From NCBI GenBank assembly GCA_016287095.1, contig JAEEVK010000012.1, forward strand, positions 1 through 47,870: DNA of 47,870 bases, given 5' to 3'. Under the pieces are notes generated by a model, which saw only the letters and a program-made list of their open reading frames with translations, ran no database searches and was not told the DNA's origin. Origin of the DNA: Lachnospiraceae bacterium. GTDB taxonomy: Bacteria > Bacillota > Clostridia > Lachnospirales > Lachnospiraceae. The position numbers and the translations under genes are program-made. Numbering within the stretch: the first letter of the stretch is position 1; each line of letters begins with the position of its first letter. Below are positions 8,084 to 16,948 of the stretch, in pieces.

Positions 8084-8165
8084 TGCTTATTGACAAAGTT
8101 ATAATAAAATATACTAAAACTTGTATAGAAAACATTAAAAATTTATAATTAATCGCAATATTTTG

Positions 8166-8193
8166 TTGTATTATTTTTAAAATTGACTATAAT
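8166..8193 (+). promoter_or_regulatory. Putative promoter of phoH
   Basis: TTGTAT (8166-8171), a 16-bp spacer and TATAAT (8188-8193). An alternative using TTGACT (8183) and TATGAT (8208) has a poor 19-bp spacer. The surrounding 150 bases are very AT-rich, so other readings are possible. Confidence 0.4.
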
Positions 8194-8242
8194 TGTATTA
8201 GGGAATTTATGATAAAAATTCAATGTTTTTGTGAGGATTTAA

Positions 8243-9235
8243 ATGGCGATAGTTGAAACGATGATAAATGTGCCTTCAGATAATCTCCAGGAGGTATTCG
8301 GGGCGTTTGATAATTATGTTAAGATTATTGAGAAGAACCTTGGGGTTACGGTTATTGAGCGTGGCAACGAGGTTAAGATCATTGGTGATGAGAGCAGTAC
8401 CAATAAGGCTAAGAGAGTAATAAATGAATTGGTCAGTCTTTCTAAAAAGGGTAGTCCTATCACTGAGCAAAATGTTAATTATTGTCTTTCTCTTGTTTAT
8501 GAGGATAAAGAAAAGGTCCTGGGTGAGATTGATAAGGATCTGATCTGCTTTACCATTCAGGGTAAGCCTATTAAGCCTAAGACTTTAGGTCAGAAGCAGT
8601 ATGTGGATCTCATCAGGGAGAAGATGATCGTGTTTGGCATGGGGCCTGCCGGTACAGGTAAGACTTATCTGGCTATGGCTTGTGCTATAACTGCTTTTAA
8701 AAACAACGATGTGAGTCGTATCATTCTTACTAGACCTGCCATAGAGGCCGGTGAAAAGCTGGGTTTCCTGCCCGGTGACCTTCAGAGTAAGATAGATCCG
8801 TACTTGAGGCCTTTGTATGATGCTCTTTACCAGATAATGGGACCTGACAGTTATCAGAAGAATTCGGAGAAAGGGCTTATAGAGGTTGCGCCTTTGGCAT
8901 ATATGAGAGGCCGTACTCTGGATAATGCTTTTATCATCCTGGATGAGGCTCAGAATACTACTCCTGCTCAGATGAAGATGTTCCTTACACGTATTGGTTT
9001 CGGGTCAAAGGTTATCATTACCGGTGACCAGACTCAGAAGGATCTGCCTGCCGGGCAGACTTCAGGTCTTGATGTAGCTCTTAAGGTGCTTGAGGGCATC
9101 GATGATATCGGTTTTTCATACATGACCAGCAAGGATGTAGTAAGACATCCACTCGTTCAGAAGATTGTTAATGCTTACGAGAAATACGAAAATGCTCAGA
9201 ATAAACGCAAATATCAGGATTCCAAGCGTAAATAA
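8243..9235 (+). CDS. phoH: PhoH-family ATPase
   Basis: 330-residue cytosolic P-loop ATPase related to superfamily 1 helicase cores. Residues 1-100 form the N-terminal KH-like region typical of PhoH/PhoL proteins. Walker A is GPAGTGKT (134-141), Walker B is FIILDEAQ (230-237), with RGRTLDNAF before it and TGDQTQKDLP after it. The family is thought to act on RNA, and its fixed partner is YbeY; that partner is the next gene here. The start ATG has only weak GAGG upstream (GTGAGGATTTAAATG). It follows a long AT-rich region and the foldback element, and probably heads a phoH-ybeY transcript. Confidence 0.95.
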   Translation: MAIVETMINVPSDNLQEVFGAFDNYVKIIEKNLGVTVIERGNEVKIIGDESSTNKAKRVINELVSLSKKGSPITEQNVNYCLSLVYEDKEKVLGEIDKDLICFTIQGKPIKPKTLGQKQYVDLIREKMIVFGMGPAGTGKTYLAMACAITAFKNNDVSRIILTRPAIEAGEKLGFLPGDLQSKIDPYLRPLYDALYQIMGPDSYQKNSEKGLIEVAPLAYMRGRTLDNAFIILDEAQNTTPAQMKMFLTRIGFGSKVIITGDQTQKDLPAGQTSGLDVALKVLEGIDDIGFSYMTSKDVVRHPLVQKIVNAYEKYENAQNKRKYQDSKRK

Positions 9236-9271
9236 GCTTAAATTATTATAAGTCAAAGCCAATTTGAAGCG

Positions 9272-9310
9272 TTGACATAGGTCGATTCAATTTTGCAACA
9301 TGATTGAATC
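9272..9310 (+). promoter_or_regulatory. Inverted repeat with TTGACA upstream of ybeY
   Basis: GATTCAAT (9284-9291) and ATTGAATC (9303-9310) form a perfect 8-bp dyad with an 11-nt centre, just before the ybeY start. TTGACA occurs at 9272-9277, but the -10 that would pair with it is poor (CAACAT). It could be an operator, an RNA hairpin or chance. Confidence 0.4.
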
Positions 9311-9333
9311 ATAAAATATATTGGGGTATCTAT

Positions 9334-9834
9334 ATGAATTTGGTTATTGAAAAAGAAACTGAAGATAGTTTTGATTTTGACTATGAAGAGGCGGCTAAGT
9401 CTATAATTGATAAATGCCTGGACTATCTGGAGTGTCCTTATGAGGTACAGGTGAACCTAACTTTGACGGACAATGCGGGGATTCATGAGATTAATAAGGA
9501 GTATCGGCAGATTGACAGACCTACGGATGTTCTTTCGTTTCCATTGGTTGATTATGTCTCTCCTAATGTATTCCCGGAGGACATAGAAGAGGCTGCTGAG
9601 GATTATTTTGATCTTGATACCGGTGAGCTGATGCTTGGAGATATCATTATCTCGGTTGAAAAGTGCAAGGAGCAGGCGGCTGAATATGGACACAGTGTAT
9701 TGAGGGAATATTCGTTTCTGATCGTTCACAGTATGCTTCACCTTTTCGGTTATGACCATATGGAAGATGACGAGCGCGAGGTCATGGAGCAGAAGCAGAG
9801 AGAGATACTTGACAGCGCGGGCATTTATCGGTAA
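9334..9834 (+). CDS. ybeY: Endoribonuclease YbeY (rRNA maturation factor)
   Basis: 166-residue metal-dependent endoribonuclease needed for 16S rRNA 3'-end maturation and ribosome quality control. The zinc site HSMLHLFGYDH supplies His132, His136 and His142, preceded by LMLGDIIISVEK and by NKEYRQIDRPTDVLSFP, all conserved. A loop of about 15 acidic residues (EDIEEAAEDYFDLDTGE) is slightly expanded. A TTG at 9304 would add ten residues; ATG 9334 begins the family N-terminus (MNLVIEKE) and has GGGG ten bases upstream, a weak ribosome site. It follows phoH, as expected. The usual downstream dgkA, cdd and era are not here. Confidence 0.95.
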   Translation: MNLVIEKETEDSFDFDYEEAAKSIIDKCLDYLECPYEVQVNLTLTDNAGIHEINKEYRQIDRPTDVLSFPLVDYVSPNVFPEDIEEAAEDYFDLDTGELMLGDIIISVEKCKEQAAEYGHSVLREYSFLIVHSMLHLFGYDHMEDDEREVMEQKQREILDSAGIYR

Positions 9835-9923
9835 TTTCTTATGATACTGAATCATCTAAGAAATTATTGCTGTATAGTTGATATAGTATTTAAATCTTAA
9901 TTTTTGAAGAATATTTATTGATT

Positions 9924-9952
9924 TTGTAATTAGTTGAATAAGAGCATATATG
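9924..9952 (+). promoter_or_regulatory. Putative promoter of DUF3048 gene
   Basis: TTGTAA (9924-9929), a 17-bp spacer and TATATG (9947-9952). It lies in an AT-rich 170-bp gap after ybeY, so confidence is limited. Confidence 0.38.
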
Positions 9953-10006
9953 ATTCTTTAGAAATTTAATTAGTATATAGAATAACAAAGAAGGAAAATG
10001 GGGACT

Positions 10007-11551
10007 ATGAAAGAGATTGATGACGAAATCATGAAAGATGAATCTGAGATTGAGAAAGTCGAGTCTAAGGCAGAAGAAAGTACTGAGCTGGTGAAGGCGG
10101 AGTCGACTGAGCTGGCAGAAAGTAAATCTGAGTCGGGTACGGATATTGCGACGGTATCAGAAAAGTCAGCCGATCTGACTTCTACAGGCACTAGTACTGA
10201 GGCTGCTGAACCTTCCAAGAAGAAATTGTTTATCATAATTGGTGCAGTGGCTGCAGCTGTCATTCTGGCTATAGTTTTGATCATAGTTTTGTCGGGTGGC
10301 AAGAAGGAAGAGCCTAAGTCGTCTGATGATCCTGGCACAACGCCTATAGCTACCGAGGCACCTACAGCTACTCCTGTACCTACTGCGACACCTGTGCCCA
10401 CAGCTACTCCTGTACCTACCATGGAGCTCGTGGTTGAAGCTACACCTACTCCTTCAGTAGATGAGATTTTACTTGCTCACGAAGCAGCTGGTGAGATGCA
10501 GAGCTATATCAACGGTAATTGGGTGGCTAAAGAGATCGCTAACCAGAGACCTTACTGTATGATGTTTAACAATATCGCCATAGCCAATCCCCAGAGCGGC
10601 ACCAGTTGTGCGGATATCTTATATGAAGTCCTGGTTGAAGGAAATATTACCAGACTTATGGGCGTGTTTGAGAATCTGACTGATGAGAGTTCATGTAAGG
10701 ACAGGATGGGTTCAGTCAGAAGTGCAAGACATTATTATGCAAGTATTGCTTCTGAATATGATGCGATTTTCATCCATTACGGTGAGACTACATATGCTAC
10801 CAAGAAGATCAAGGCTTTAGGACTCGATCATCTTGAGGGTACCTATGCAGAGGGCAGTACTGTTTACTATAGGGATAAGAATATAAAGGCTCCTCATAAT
10901 GCTTTTGCTACTTTGGAAGGCATTCATAAGGCTATAGAAAATAAGAAATTCAGAACTGATCATAAGGAAGACTTTGTAGCCCAGCATTTTGATTTTGCTT
11001 ATTCTGAAGGTGGATTAAATTCGACAGATAAGGCACTGGGCAAGCCTGATCCTCTGGCTCAGGTTATTGATGCCGGAAATACAGGTAATGTCGCAGAAAC
11101 CGGTAGCTCCGATATTTATGGAGAAGTTACTACTGCATCTGTAGTCAGACTTCCTTTCTCTTCATATGCGCAGCCTTACTTCACATATGATACAGAGACC
11201 AAGCTTTATACCAGATATCAGTTTGGTGGAGAGCATATTGATTACAATACAAAAGAGGCTCTGAAGTTTAACAATATTATCATCCAGATAGTACAGGAGT
11301 CAAACCGTGATAAGAACGGCTATCAGGATATTGAAGGTTATGGAGACAGAGACGGACATCATAATCCCGAGTCAGGTAAAGGTTATTATATCTGTGAGGG
11401 CAACTGCATAGAGATCAAGTGGGAAAAGAATGAAGCTAAGTATGAATGTAATTACTATACTCTTGACGGTGAAAGACTGATCCTTCGTCCCGGTAAGACA
11501 TTCATAGCATTGTTCCCGAACTTCCGTGAGGATAAACTGGAAATCCAGTAA
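10007..11551 (+). CDS. Membrane-anchored DUF3048 (YerB-like) protein
   Basis: 514 residues: an acidic Ser/Glu-rich cytoplasmic tail (1-70), one membrane segment (about 74-96) after KKK, a Thr/Pro spacer with TPVPTA repeats (about 112-150), then an extracytoplasmic DUF3048 region (about 170-510). The DUF3048 signature is clear: NQRPYCMMFNN, GTSCADILYEVLVEG, DRMGSVRSARHYY, DAIFIHYGETTYA and KAPHNAF. Relatives such as Bacillus YerB are lipoproteins of unknown function; this one is anchored by a helix instead of a lipobox. AAGGA at 9991-9995 is too close to the ATG at 9998, so ATG 10007 is preferred. It is followed 26 bp later by a flippase gene, suggesting a wall-related role, which is inference. 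Confidence 0.85.
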   Translation: MKEIDDEIMKDESEIEKVESKAEESTELVKAESTELAESKSESGTDIATVSEKSADLTSTGTSTEAAEPSKKKLFIIIGAVAAAVILAIVLIIVLSGGKKEEPKSSDDPGTTPIATEAPTATPVPTATPVPTATPVPTMELVVEATPTPSVDEILLAHEAAGEMQSYINGNWVAKEIANQRPYCMMFNNIAIANPQSGTSCADILYEVLVEGNITRLMGVFENLTDESSCKDRMGSVRSARHYYASIASEYDAIFIHYGETTYATKKIKALGLDHLEGTYAEGSTVYYRDKNIKAPHNAFATLEGIHKAIENKKFRTDHKEDFVAQHFDFAYSEGGLNSTDKALGKPDPLAQVIDAGNTGNVAETGSSDIYGEVTTASVVRLPFSSYAQPYFTYDTETKLYTRYQFGGEHIDYNTKEALKFNNIIIQIVQESNRDKNGYQDIEGYGDRDGHHNPESGKGYYICEGNCIEIKWEKNEAKYECNYYTLDGERLILRPGKTFIALFPNFREDKLEIQ

Positions 11552-11577
11552 AAATTTTATATAGTAGGAACTTAGAA

Positions 11578-13209
11578 ATGGAAAACAAGAAAAAATCCGG
11601 CTTCCTGATGCAGGGCGGTATACTGGCGGCGGCCGGTTTACTGACCCGATTTATCGGGATGCTGTACAGGATACCTCTTGAAAGGACTGTCGGACGAGAG
11701 GGCATGGGATATTACAGCAATGCTTACGAGATTTATAATATAGCATTGCTTGTTTCCTGTTATAGCGTGCCTGTAGCGGTATCAAAACTTATAGCGGACA
11801 AGGACGGAAAGGGCGAATATCAGAATTCGGCAAGGTATTTCAAATATGCCATGATGCTTTCATCCTGTATCGGCCTGGTGGTTTCGCTGATAGTATTTAT
11901 ATTTGCTGACAAAATAGCAAATGCATTTGAGTATCCTAGCAGTGTTATACCGTTGAGAGTACTGGCTCCTACAATATTTGTATTTTCGTTGATGGGAGTT
12001 ATCAGAGGATTCTTTCAGGGAAAAAGGACCATGGTCCCTACGGCTGTCAGTCAGATAATAGAGCAAATCTTTAACGCCGTAGTCAGCGTAGTGGCAGCAA
12101 CTTACCTTGTTAATGCATTTAAGGATACACAGGAAGCAGCCGCATACGGAGCAGCGGGTGGTACAGCAGGTACTCTGGCAGGTGCTTTCTGTGGATTGGT
12201 GTTCCTGACTATAGTGTTCATTTTATACAGAAAAAACAACAAACAGCTGGTATTAGAGGATGCCACAGGGAAAAGGGATGAGACCAAAACAATACTCAAG
12301 GCTATCATCCTCACTATGCTTCCTATAATCCTCAGCCAGACCATTTATCAGATAAGCGGCATCATCGATTCGTATATGTTTTCAAACATTATGTCAAAGC
12401 AGTGGAACTACGACGAATCGAGCAGAGCGATTTTCTGGGATGCATATTCAAACAGATATAAATGGATGTATAATGTACCTGTAGCGATAGCATCGGCATT
12501 TGGAGTTACGATAGTACCGGCTCTGTCAGTCAGCTACGGAAAAAGAGATTTTGAAGCTATCAAGACTAAGATAGCATCGGCAGTTAAACTGAACATGCTG
12601 ATCGCATTTCCTTCAGCCATGGGTCTCGGATTTTTATCTCAGCCCATACTGATGCTCATGTTTGGACATGCAGAGGATAACTTAGGCCCGCAGCTCCTTT
12701 CATTGGGCTGCATGGCAGTAGTATTTTTTGCACTGTCAACACTGACAAACGGTGTTCTTCAGGGCATAAATATGATGCGTAAGCCTGTTACACACTCACT
12801 GATCGCATTGATCATACATATCATAGCTGTATATGTCGGATTAAATATATTTGAAAATGGTGTACATGTAATGGTTATCTGCAACATGCTATACGGACTT
12901 CTGGTCTGCATCATGAACTGGATATCCATCGGAAAGAGACTCAACTACAAGCAGGAGATTAAAAGAACATTTATTTTGCCTGCTATATGTGCACTTGTAA
13001 TGGGTGTGCTGGCCGACCTTGAGTTTGAAATCATCTACAGCTATACTGCATCATATGCGGTAGCGATATTGCCGGCAGTAGTTACGGCAGTTATCGTCTA
13101 TGTTGTCCTGATCATTATGACAAAGACTGTTACCGAGCAGGAACTACTGGCTATGCCTAAGGGCAGGTCTCTAGTGAAGTTACTGAAGAAGATTCGTGTA
13201 TTAAGATAA
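11578..13209 (+). CDS. MurJ/SpoVB-like lipid-linked oligosaccharide flippase (MOP family)
   Basis: 543-residue polytopic membrane protein with about 14 hydrophobic segments. The start, GFLMQGGILAAAGLLTRFIG, then GMLYRIPLERTVGREGMGYY and VSKLIADK, is characteristic of the polysaccharide-transport/SpoVB-YtgP branch, whose member YtgP can serve as the lipid II flippase in Bacillus. A further conserved block is RGFFQGKRTMVPTAVSQIIEQ. So it likely flips lipid II or another undecaprenyl-linked glycan. TAGGAA at 11565-11570 supports ATG 11578. It lies 26 bp after the DUF3048 gene and 49 bp before a radical SAM gene. Whether it is the main lipid II flippase or one for another polymer cannot be decided from one window. 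Confidence 0.88.
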   Translation: MENKKKSGFLMQGGILAAAGLLTRFIGMLYRIPLERTVGREGMGYYSNAYEIYNIALLVSCYSVPVAVSKLIADKDGKGEYQNSARYFKYAMMLSSCIGLVVSLIVFIFADKIANAFEYPSSVIPLRVLAPTIFVFSLMGVIRGFFQGKRTMVPTAVSQIIEQIFNAVVSVVAATYLVNAFKDTQEAAAYGAAGGTAGTLAGAFCGLVFLTIVFILYRKNNKQLVLEDATGKRDETKTILKAIILTMLPIILSQTIYQISGIIDSYMFSNIMSKQWNYDESSRAIFWDAYSNRYKWMYNVPVAIASAFGVTIVPALSVSYGKRDFEAIKTKIASAVKLNMLIAFPSAMGLGFLSQPILMLMFGHAEDNLGPQLLSLGCMAVVFFALSTLTNGVLQGINMMRKPVTHSLIALIIHIIAVYVGLNIFENGVHVMVICNMLYGLLVCIMNWISIGKRLNYKQEIKRTFILPAICALVMGVLADLEFEIIYSYTASYAVAILPAVVTAVIVYVVLIIMTKTVTEQELLAMPKGRSLVKLLKKIRVLR

Positions 13210-13258
13210 ACATATGTGATATATAAAAAGCAACTTTTTTAGAAGAAGGGTGTAGAAT

Positions 13259-14803
13259 ATGAAGATATTACTTGCATTTCCGGAAACATCCAGATCAAAA
13301 TATGACTTTGCGGGTATTATTGACGATGAGCCTTATGATCTGGAATGCCTTATGGCTTATCTGAAGGGCAGAGGCCATGAAGTGCGTCTTTGGGATGGTC
13401 AGATAAACAAGGATTTCAGGGGTAATGTTAAAGAGTTTTCGCCTGATTTTGTATATTTCTGCGGCAGGACCAGACAGGAAAACTTTATTAAGGAGTACTG
13501 TGCTTTTTGTAAAACATATTCTGAGAGCAAGGGTTATAACCTGTTAAAGGATCTGCTATCAAATTCATTATCCATAAAGAAAAAAATCTTTGGGGAGAAG
13601 GATAAAACCATTACCACGATAGTGGGCGGTATACATGCATCACTTAATCCCGAGAGATTTTTTGAGGACGAAGTGGACTATGTGGTGACCACATATGATC
13701 CTTCAGTGGTTGCGGATATAGTAGAAGGAAAAGATCCCTCTCGGTTAAAGGGTATATGTTATAGAAAAACAATTTCGGATGCAGACGAAAAGCAGTCAGA
13801 ATCAGAGGTAAAGAATGAAGCCAATAAGATAGATGACAGTCTGGACATGAAAGAAATCAAAGAAGACCTGCTGTTCCAGAACAATGATGATAATGTTTCG
13901 GTAAAGGGAGAGTGGAAGAAGAGCCCTGCTGCTCCATTTGATATAAAGAAAATGCCCTGGGCTGACAGGACAAACTTTTATATCAATATGGAAAGGTATT
14001 GCTATCTGGAGCTGCGTCCGTGTGCCATCATCAGGACTGCATTCTGCTGTCCTTACTCATGTGCATTCTGTTACCGCAACAGGTTAAACTGCGGTAAGTA
14101 CAGCGCAAGGGATATCAAGGATGTAGTGGATGAGATAGAGTCCATAGAATGTGAAAATATCTACATCATTGACGATGACTTTTTGGTAGGACCTCAGAGA
14201 CTTCAGAAATTTGTTCAGCTGATAAAAGAAAGAAATATAAAAAAGAAGTTTGTATGCTTCGGTAGAGCTGATTTTATAGTGAAGCATCCTGAAATCATTA
14301 AACTGCTTTCTGAGATCGGATTCTATTATATCCTTACAGGTCTTGAATATATCGAGAATAAGAGACTTTCGGATACCAATAAGCGCAGCGGTGTAAATAC
14401 CAATGGTAATGCCATCCGCATACTCCATGAAAACGGTATTCATATGATGGGTATGTTCATCACGGACCTTGACTTTAAGAAGAAAGATTTTAAGAATCTG
14501 TACAGATGGATAAAGCACTTTAAGTTAAAGCATGTGGCTGTATCTATTTATACACCTGAAATGTGTCTTGAGAATTTCGCAGATTACAAGGACAGACTCA
14601 TAACTACTGATCCGGGTGACTGGGATTACCTGCATGTTGTTGCCGAGCCTACACATATCAGTGTAAAGAAGTACTATTTCTATTATCATATACTTCTGAT
14701 CAAGATTTTCTTAAGGGCAAAGCGTCAGGGTATTTATGATTTTATAGATTACAAGATGTTTATAAAGTCGTTTGTAAAGAATATGTTTAAATTTGGTGGG
14801 TAA
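13259..14803 (+). CDS. Cobalamin-binding radical SAM enzyme
   Basis: 514 residues. The N-terminal region (1-165) resembles the B12-binding fold of BchE/HpnJ-type enzymes (YDLECLMAYLKGRGHEVRLWD, GGIHASLNPERFFEDEVDYVV), though the DxHxxG motif is not seen. A charged, low-complexity linker (about 172-235) follows, then the radical SAM domain with CPYSCAFC giving Cys264, Cys268 and Cys271 for the 4Fe-4S cluster, and IIDDDFLV and FCFGRADF-like strands. Such enzymes often methylate or rearrange unactivated carbons in lipids, antibiotics or cofactors. The substrate here is unknown. The start follows AGAAGGG. It is followed 47 bp later by a small permuted papain-fold gene, probably in the same transcript. 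Confidence 0.85.
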   Translation: MKILLAFPETSRSKYDFAGIIDDEPYDLECLMAYLKGRGHEVRLWDGQINKDFRGNVKEFSPDFVYFCGRTRQENFIKEYCAFCKTYSESKGYNLLKDLLSNSLSIKKKIFGEKDKTITTIVGGIHASLNPERFFEDEVDYVVTTYDPSVVADIVEGKDPSRLKGICYRKTISDADEKQSESEVKNEANKIDDSLDMKEIKEDLLFQNNDDNVSVKGEWKKSPAAPFDIKKMPWADRTNFYINMERYCYLELRPCAIIRTAFCCPYSCAFCYRNRLNCGKYSARDIKDVVDEIESIECENIYIIDDDFLVGPQRLQKFVQLIKERNIKKKFVCFGRADFIVKHPEIIKLLSEIGFYYILTGLEYIENKRLSDTNKRSGVNTNGNAIRILHENGIHMMGMFITDLDFKKKDFKNLYRWIKHFKLKHVAVSIYTPEMCLENFADYKDRLITTDPGDWDYLHVVAEPTHISVKKYYFYYHILLIKIFLRAKRQGIYDFIDYKMFIKSFVKNMFKFGG

Positions 14804-14850
14804 CACATTTTGATGGAACATTGGTTTTGTTATGTAAAAGGGTTAATAAT

Positions 14851-15492
14851 ATGAAACATATTTACATCGTATTAATTGAATCTTATACCGGTTTAGGGAA
14901 AATACTAAAGAAATTTACCGGGTACCGCTATGAGCATATTGCAGTAAGCCTGGATAAGAGCCTTAAAGAGTTTTATTCATTTTCAAGAAGGCAGCACCAT
15001 CATCCCTTTAATGCAGGTTTTATGAAGGAATACAGGGATTACTATGCGTTTGAAGAGTATCAGAAGTTTTATTCAAAGATTTTCTCAATCCCTGTGACAA
15101 ACGAGCAGTATGATGAGATATGCAGGTTTATAGAGAAACTTTCGCAGGATGATGAGCAGATATTTAACCTCTTTGCGATGTTAACTACTCCTATTATACA
15201 TGGCTTTAGAGTTTACAAGGCTCATAACTGTATGGACTTCACGGCCAGGGTTATCGAGATGGCGGGCGTAAATCTGGATAAGCCTTTTTATAAATACGAT
15301 ATCCCGGACATAGAAAAATTGCTCGATGGGTACCCTATGAAAGAGGGATATGTAAAGAGACTGGACTCTGAAGAATACGAAAAATATGTTGAAAAGAGCG
15401 ATATATTTACCGGAGCATTTGAGTTTTTGAGGGCAGTTGTTACGCTGACCAAGAGATGTATTTTCAGAAAACCTGAAGAAGAAACATATTAA
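14851..15492 (+). CDS. Putative circularly permuted NlpC/P60-like (papain-fold) protein
   Basis: 213-residue protein with no signal peptide. HIYIVLIESYTGLGK and YEHIAVSLD give His29, and the motif HNCMDFTARVIEMAGV gives Cys127 in a position like the NCsdF helix of permuted NlpC/P60 (YiiX/LRAT-like) domains, where His precedes Cys. These families include amidases, peptidases and acyltransferases. I cannot assign a substrate. A TTG at 14821 would add ten residues, but AAGGG at 14838-14842 favours ATG 14851. It follows the cobalamin-radical SAM gene and may act on the same product. The active-site reading is inference from two short motifs. Confidence 0.6.
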   Translation: MKHIYIVLIESYTGLGKILKKFTGYRYEHIAVSLDKSLKEFYSFSRRQHHHPFNAGFMKEYRDYYAFEEYQKFYSKIFSIPVTNEQYDEICRFIEKLSQDDEQIFNLFAMLTTPIIHGFRVYKAHNCMDFTARVIEMAGVNLDKPFYKYDIPDIEKLLDGYPMKEGYVKRLDSEEYEKYVEKSDIFTGAFEFLRAVVTLTKRCIFRKPEEETY

Positions 15493-15558
15493 TTATTCTA
15501 ATAAATTATAGGCCTAACTATTTTCGGTTAGAATGATAAATAATAGAGAATAGAAATC

Positions 15559-16824
15559 ATGGATAATTCAAGAACAATTCACGACAAAATAATAATAGGC
15601 GGAGGAGCAGCAGGACTTATGGCTGCTTATTCTGCGTGTAAGATACGTTCGGATGCCGGAGATGTGGCTGATGTCGTGATACTTGAAGGCAAGGAGAATG
15701 TAGGGAAAAAGCTTTCGGCAACCGGTAACGGTAAGTGCAATTTTACGAATATGTACCAGGATAAAAGCTGTTACAGAAGTGATTCTCAGGACAAGGCTTA
15801 TCGTATAATAAACAGTTTCGATAACAAGAAAACAATCAGTTTCTTTTATAATATAGGCATTATGTCAACCGAGAGAAAGGGATATTGCTATCCGATAGGT
15901 GAGCAGGCGAGGACATTTAGGGATGTGCTGAAGGAAAGAGTCATCAGTCTGGGTACAGCTATATTTACTGAAAAGAGGGTGGTTGATATCGATAAGACCG
16001 AAGGCATTTTTACCGTTACATGCTCGGATTCCACCAGTTACTCAGCAAGAAAACTAATCGTCTGTGCAGGCGGAGCTGCAGCACCTGTATTTGGTACCGA
16101 TGGCAGTATTTTTAATATTTTAGAAAAAATGGGCTTTAATATCATAAAACCCAAGCCTGCATTATGCGGACTAAAAACGGACAGTAAATACTTAAAACAA
16201 CTGGACGGAGTGAGACTTAAATGTAAATGCTCGCTGTATTCCGAAAAAGAAGACAATATCATTTATCAGGAAAGCGGAGAGATAATATTCAGCAAAAACG
16301 GTATAAGCGGTATACCGATACTTAACTTAAGCAGATTTGCCATAAATGAGCTAGCTGATGGAAAAAAATGCGGTGTGCTATTAGATTTTTTTCCGGATAT
16401 GGGATTACATAAGTTAAAAGATTATCTCTCGTCAGTCATCATTTCATGCGGTGACGGAGCCATCGGAGTTGTTTTGTCTGCATTGATCAATGACAAACTG
16501 TTAAAGGCGCTGTTTAAGGAGATTGACATTGATTATGATTCATCTGCAAAGGTGTATGATGTTAGGACTATCAGAAATGAAATCAAAAAGCTTTCGGAAA
16601 AGCTTAAATCTTTTAATGTAAATATCACCGGAGATACCGGATTTGAAAATGCCCAGACCACGCAGGGCGGTGTGATATTAAAAGAGATAGACGAGAAAAA
16701 CATGGAAAGCTACAAATATCCCGGGATGTATTTTGCCGGCGAAGTTCTGGATGTGGACGGAATGTGCGGTGGATACAATTTACAATGGGCGTGGACAACC
16801 GGGTATATAGCTGGAAGGAATTGA
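15559..16824 (+). CDS. BaiN/YhiN (HI0933) family flavoprotein
   Basis: 421-residue NAD(P)/FAD-dependent oxidoreductase. The dinucleotide fold is IIGGGAAGLMAAYSACK at the N-terminus, followed by the family marker GKKLSATGNGKCNFTN. Further blocks are GYCYPIGEQARTFRDVL, CAGGAAAPVFGTDGS, and a C-terminal TTQGGV and AGEVLDVDGMCGGYNLQWA closing the FAD site. One characterised member, BaiN, reduces bile acid intermediates, but most are of unknown substrate. The protein is complete. The ribosome site is weak (GAGAATAGAAATC). It stands 66 bp after the papain-fold gene; that gap includes a CTAAC/GTTAG hairpin, so co-transcription is uncertain. Confidence 0.9.
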   Translation: MDNSRTIHDKIIIGGGAAGLMAAYSACKIRSDAGDVADVVILEGKENVGKKLSATGNGKCNFTNMYQDKSCYRSDSQDKAYRIINSFDNKKTISFFYNIGIMSTERKGYCYPIGEQARTFRDVLKERVISLGTAIFTEKRVVDIDKTEGIFTVTCSDSTSYSARKLIVCAGGAAAPVFGTDGSIFNILEKMGFNIIKPKPALCGLKTDSKYLKQLDGVRLKCKCSLYSEKEDNIIYQESGEIIFSKNGISGIPILNLSRFAINELADGKKCGVLLDFFPDMGLHKLKDYLSSVIISCGDGAIGVVLSALINDKLLKALFKEIDIDYDSSAKVYDVRTIRNEIKKLSEKLKSFNVNITGDTGFENAQTTQGGVILKEIDEKNMESYKYPGMYFAGEVLDVDGMCGGYNLQWAWTTGYIAGRN

Positions 16825-16829
16825 GATTT

Positions 16830-16885
16830 GCCATCTTGAGTGATGTCAACACTACGAAGTGGCATTGACAAGACGGGAAGGATCT
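16830..16885. repeat. Divergent, expanded copy of a dispersed TCATCCTGAGCG-type repeat
   Basis: The ends GCCATCTTGAGTG and GAAGGATCTC match the two halves of the 30-bp repeat at 37284-37313. Between them lies a hairpin, TGTCAACACT / AGTG..TTGACA, with a 3-nt bulge. Membership is inferred by eye. Confidence 0.42.
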
Positions 16886-16948
16886 CATGCAATGTATATT
16901 ATTTGCAGTGTTTTGATGAATTTATGTGAGTAAGAATAAAGGAATAGT

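Noticed and set aside
10320-10460. Short tandem DNA repeats of the CCTACTGCGACACC type, considered as a CRISPR or VNTR
   Set aside because: They encode the Thr/Pro spacer of the DUF3048 protein and have no spacers of constant length.
14084-14518. 144-aa minus-strand ORF over the radical SAM gene
   Set aside because: Antisense to the conserved core domain and without a start signal.
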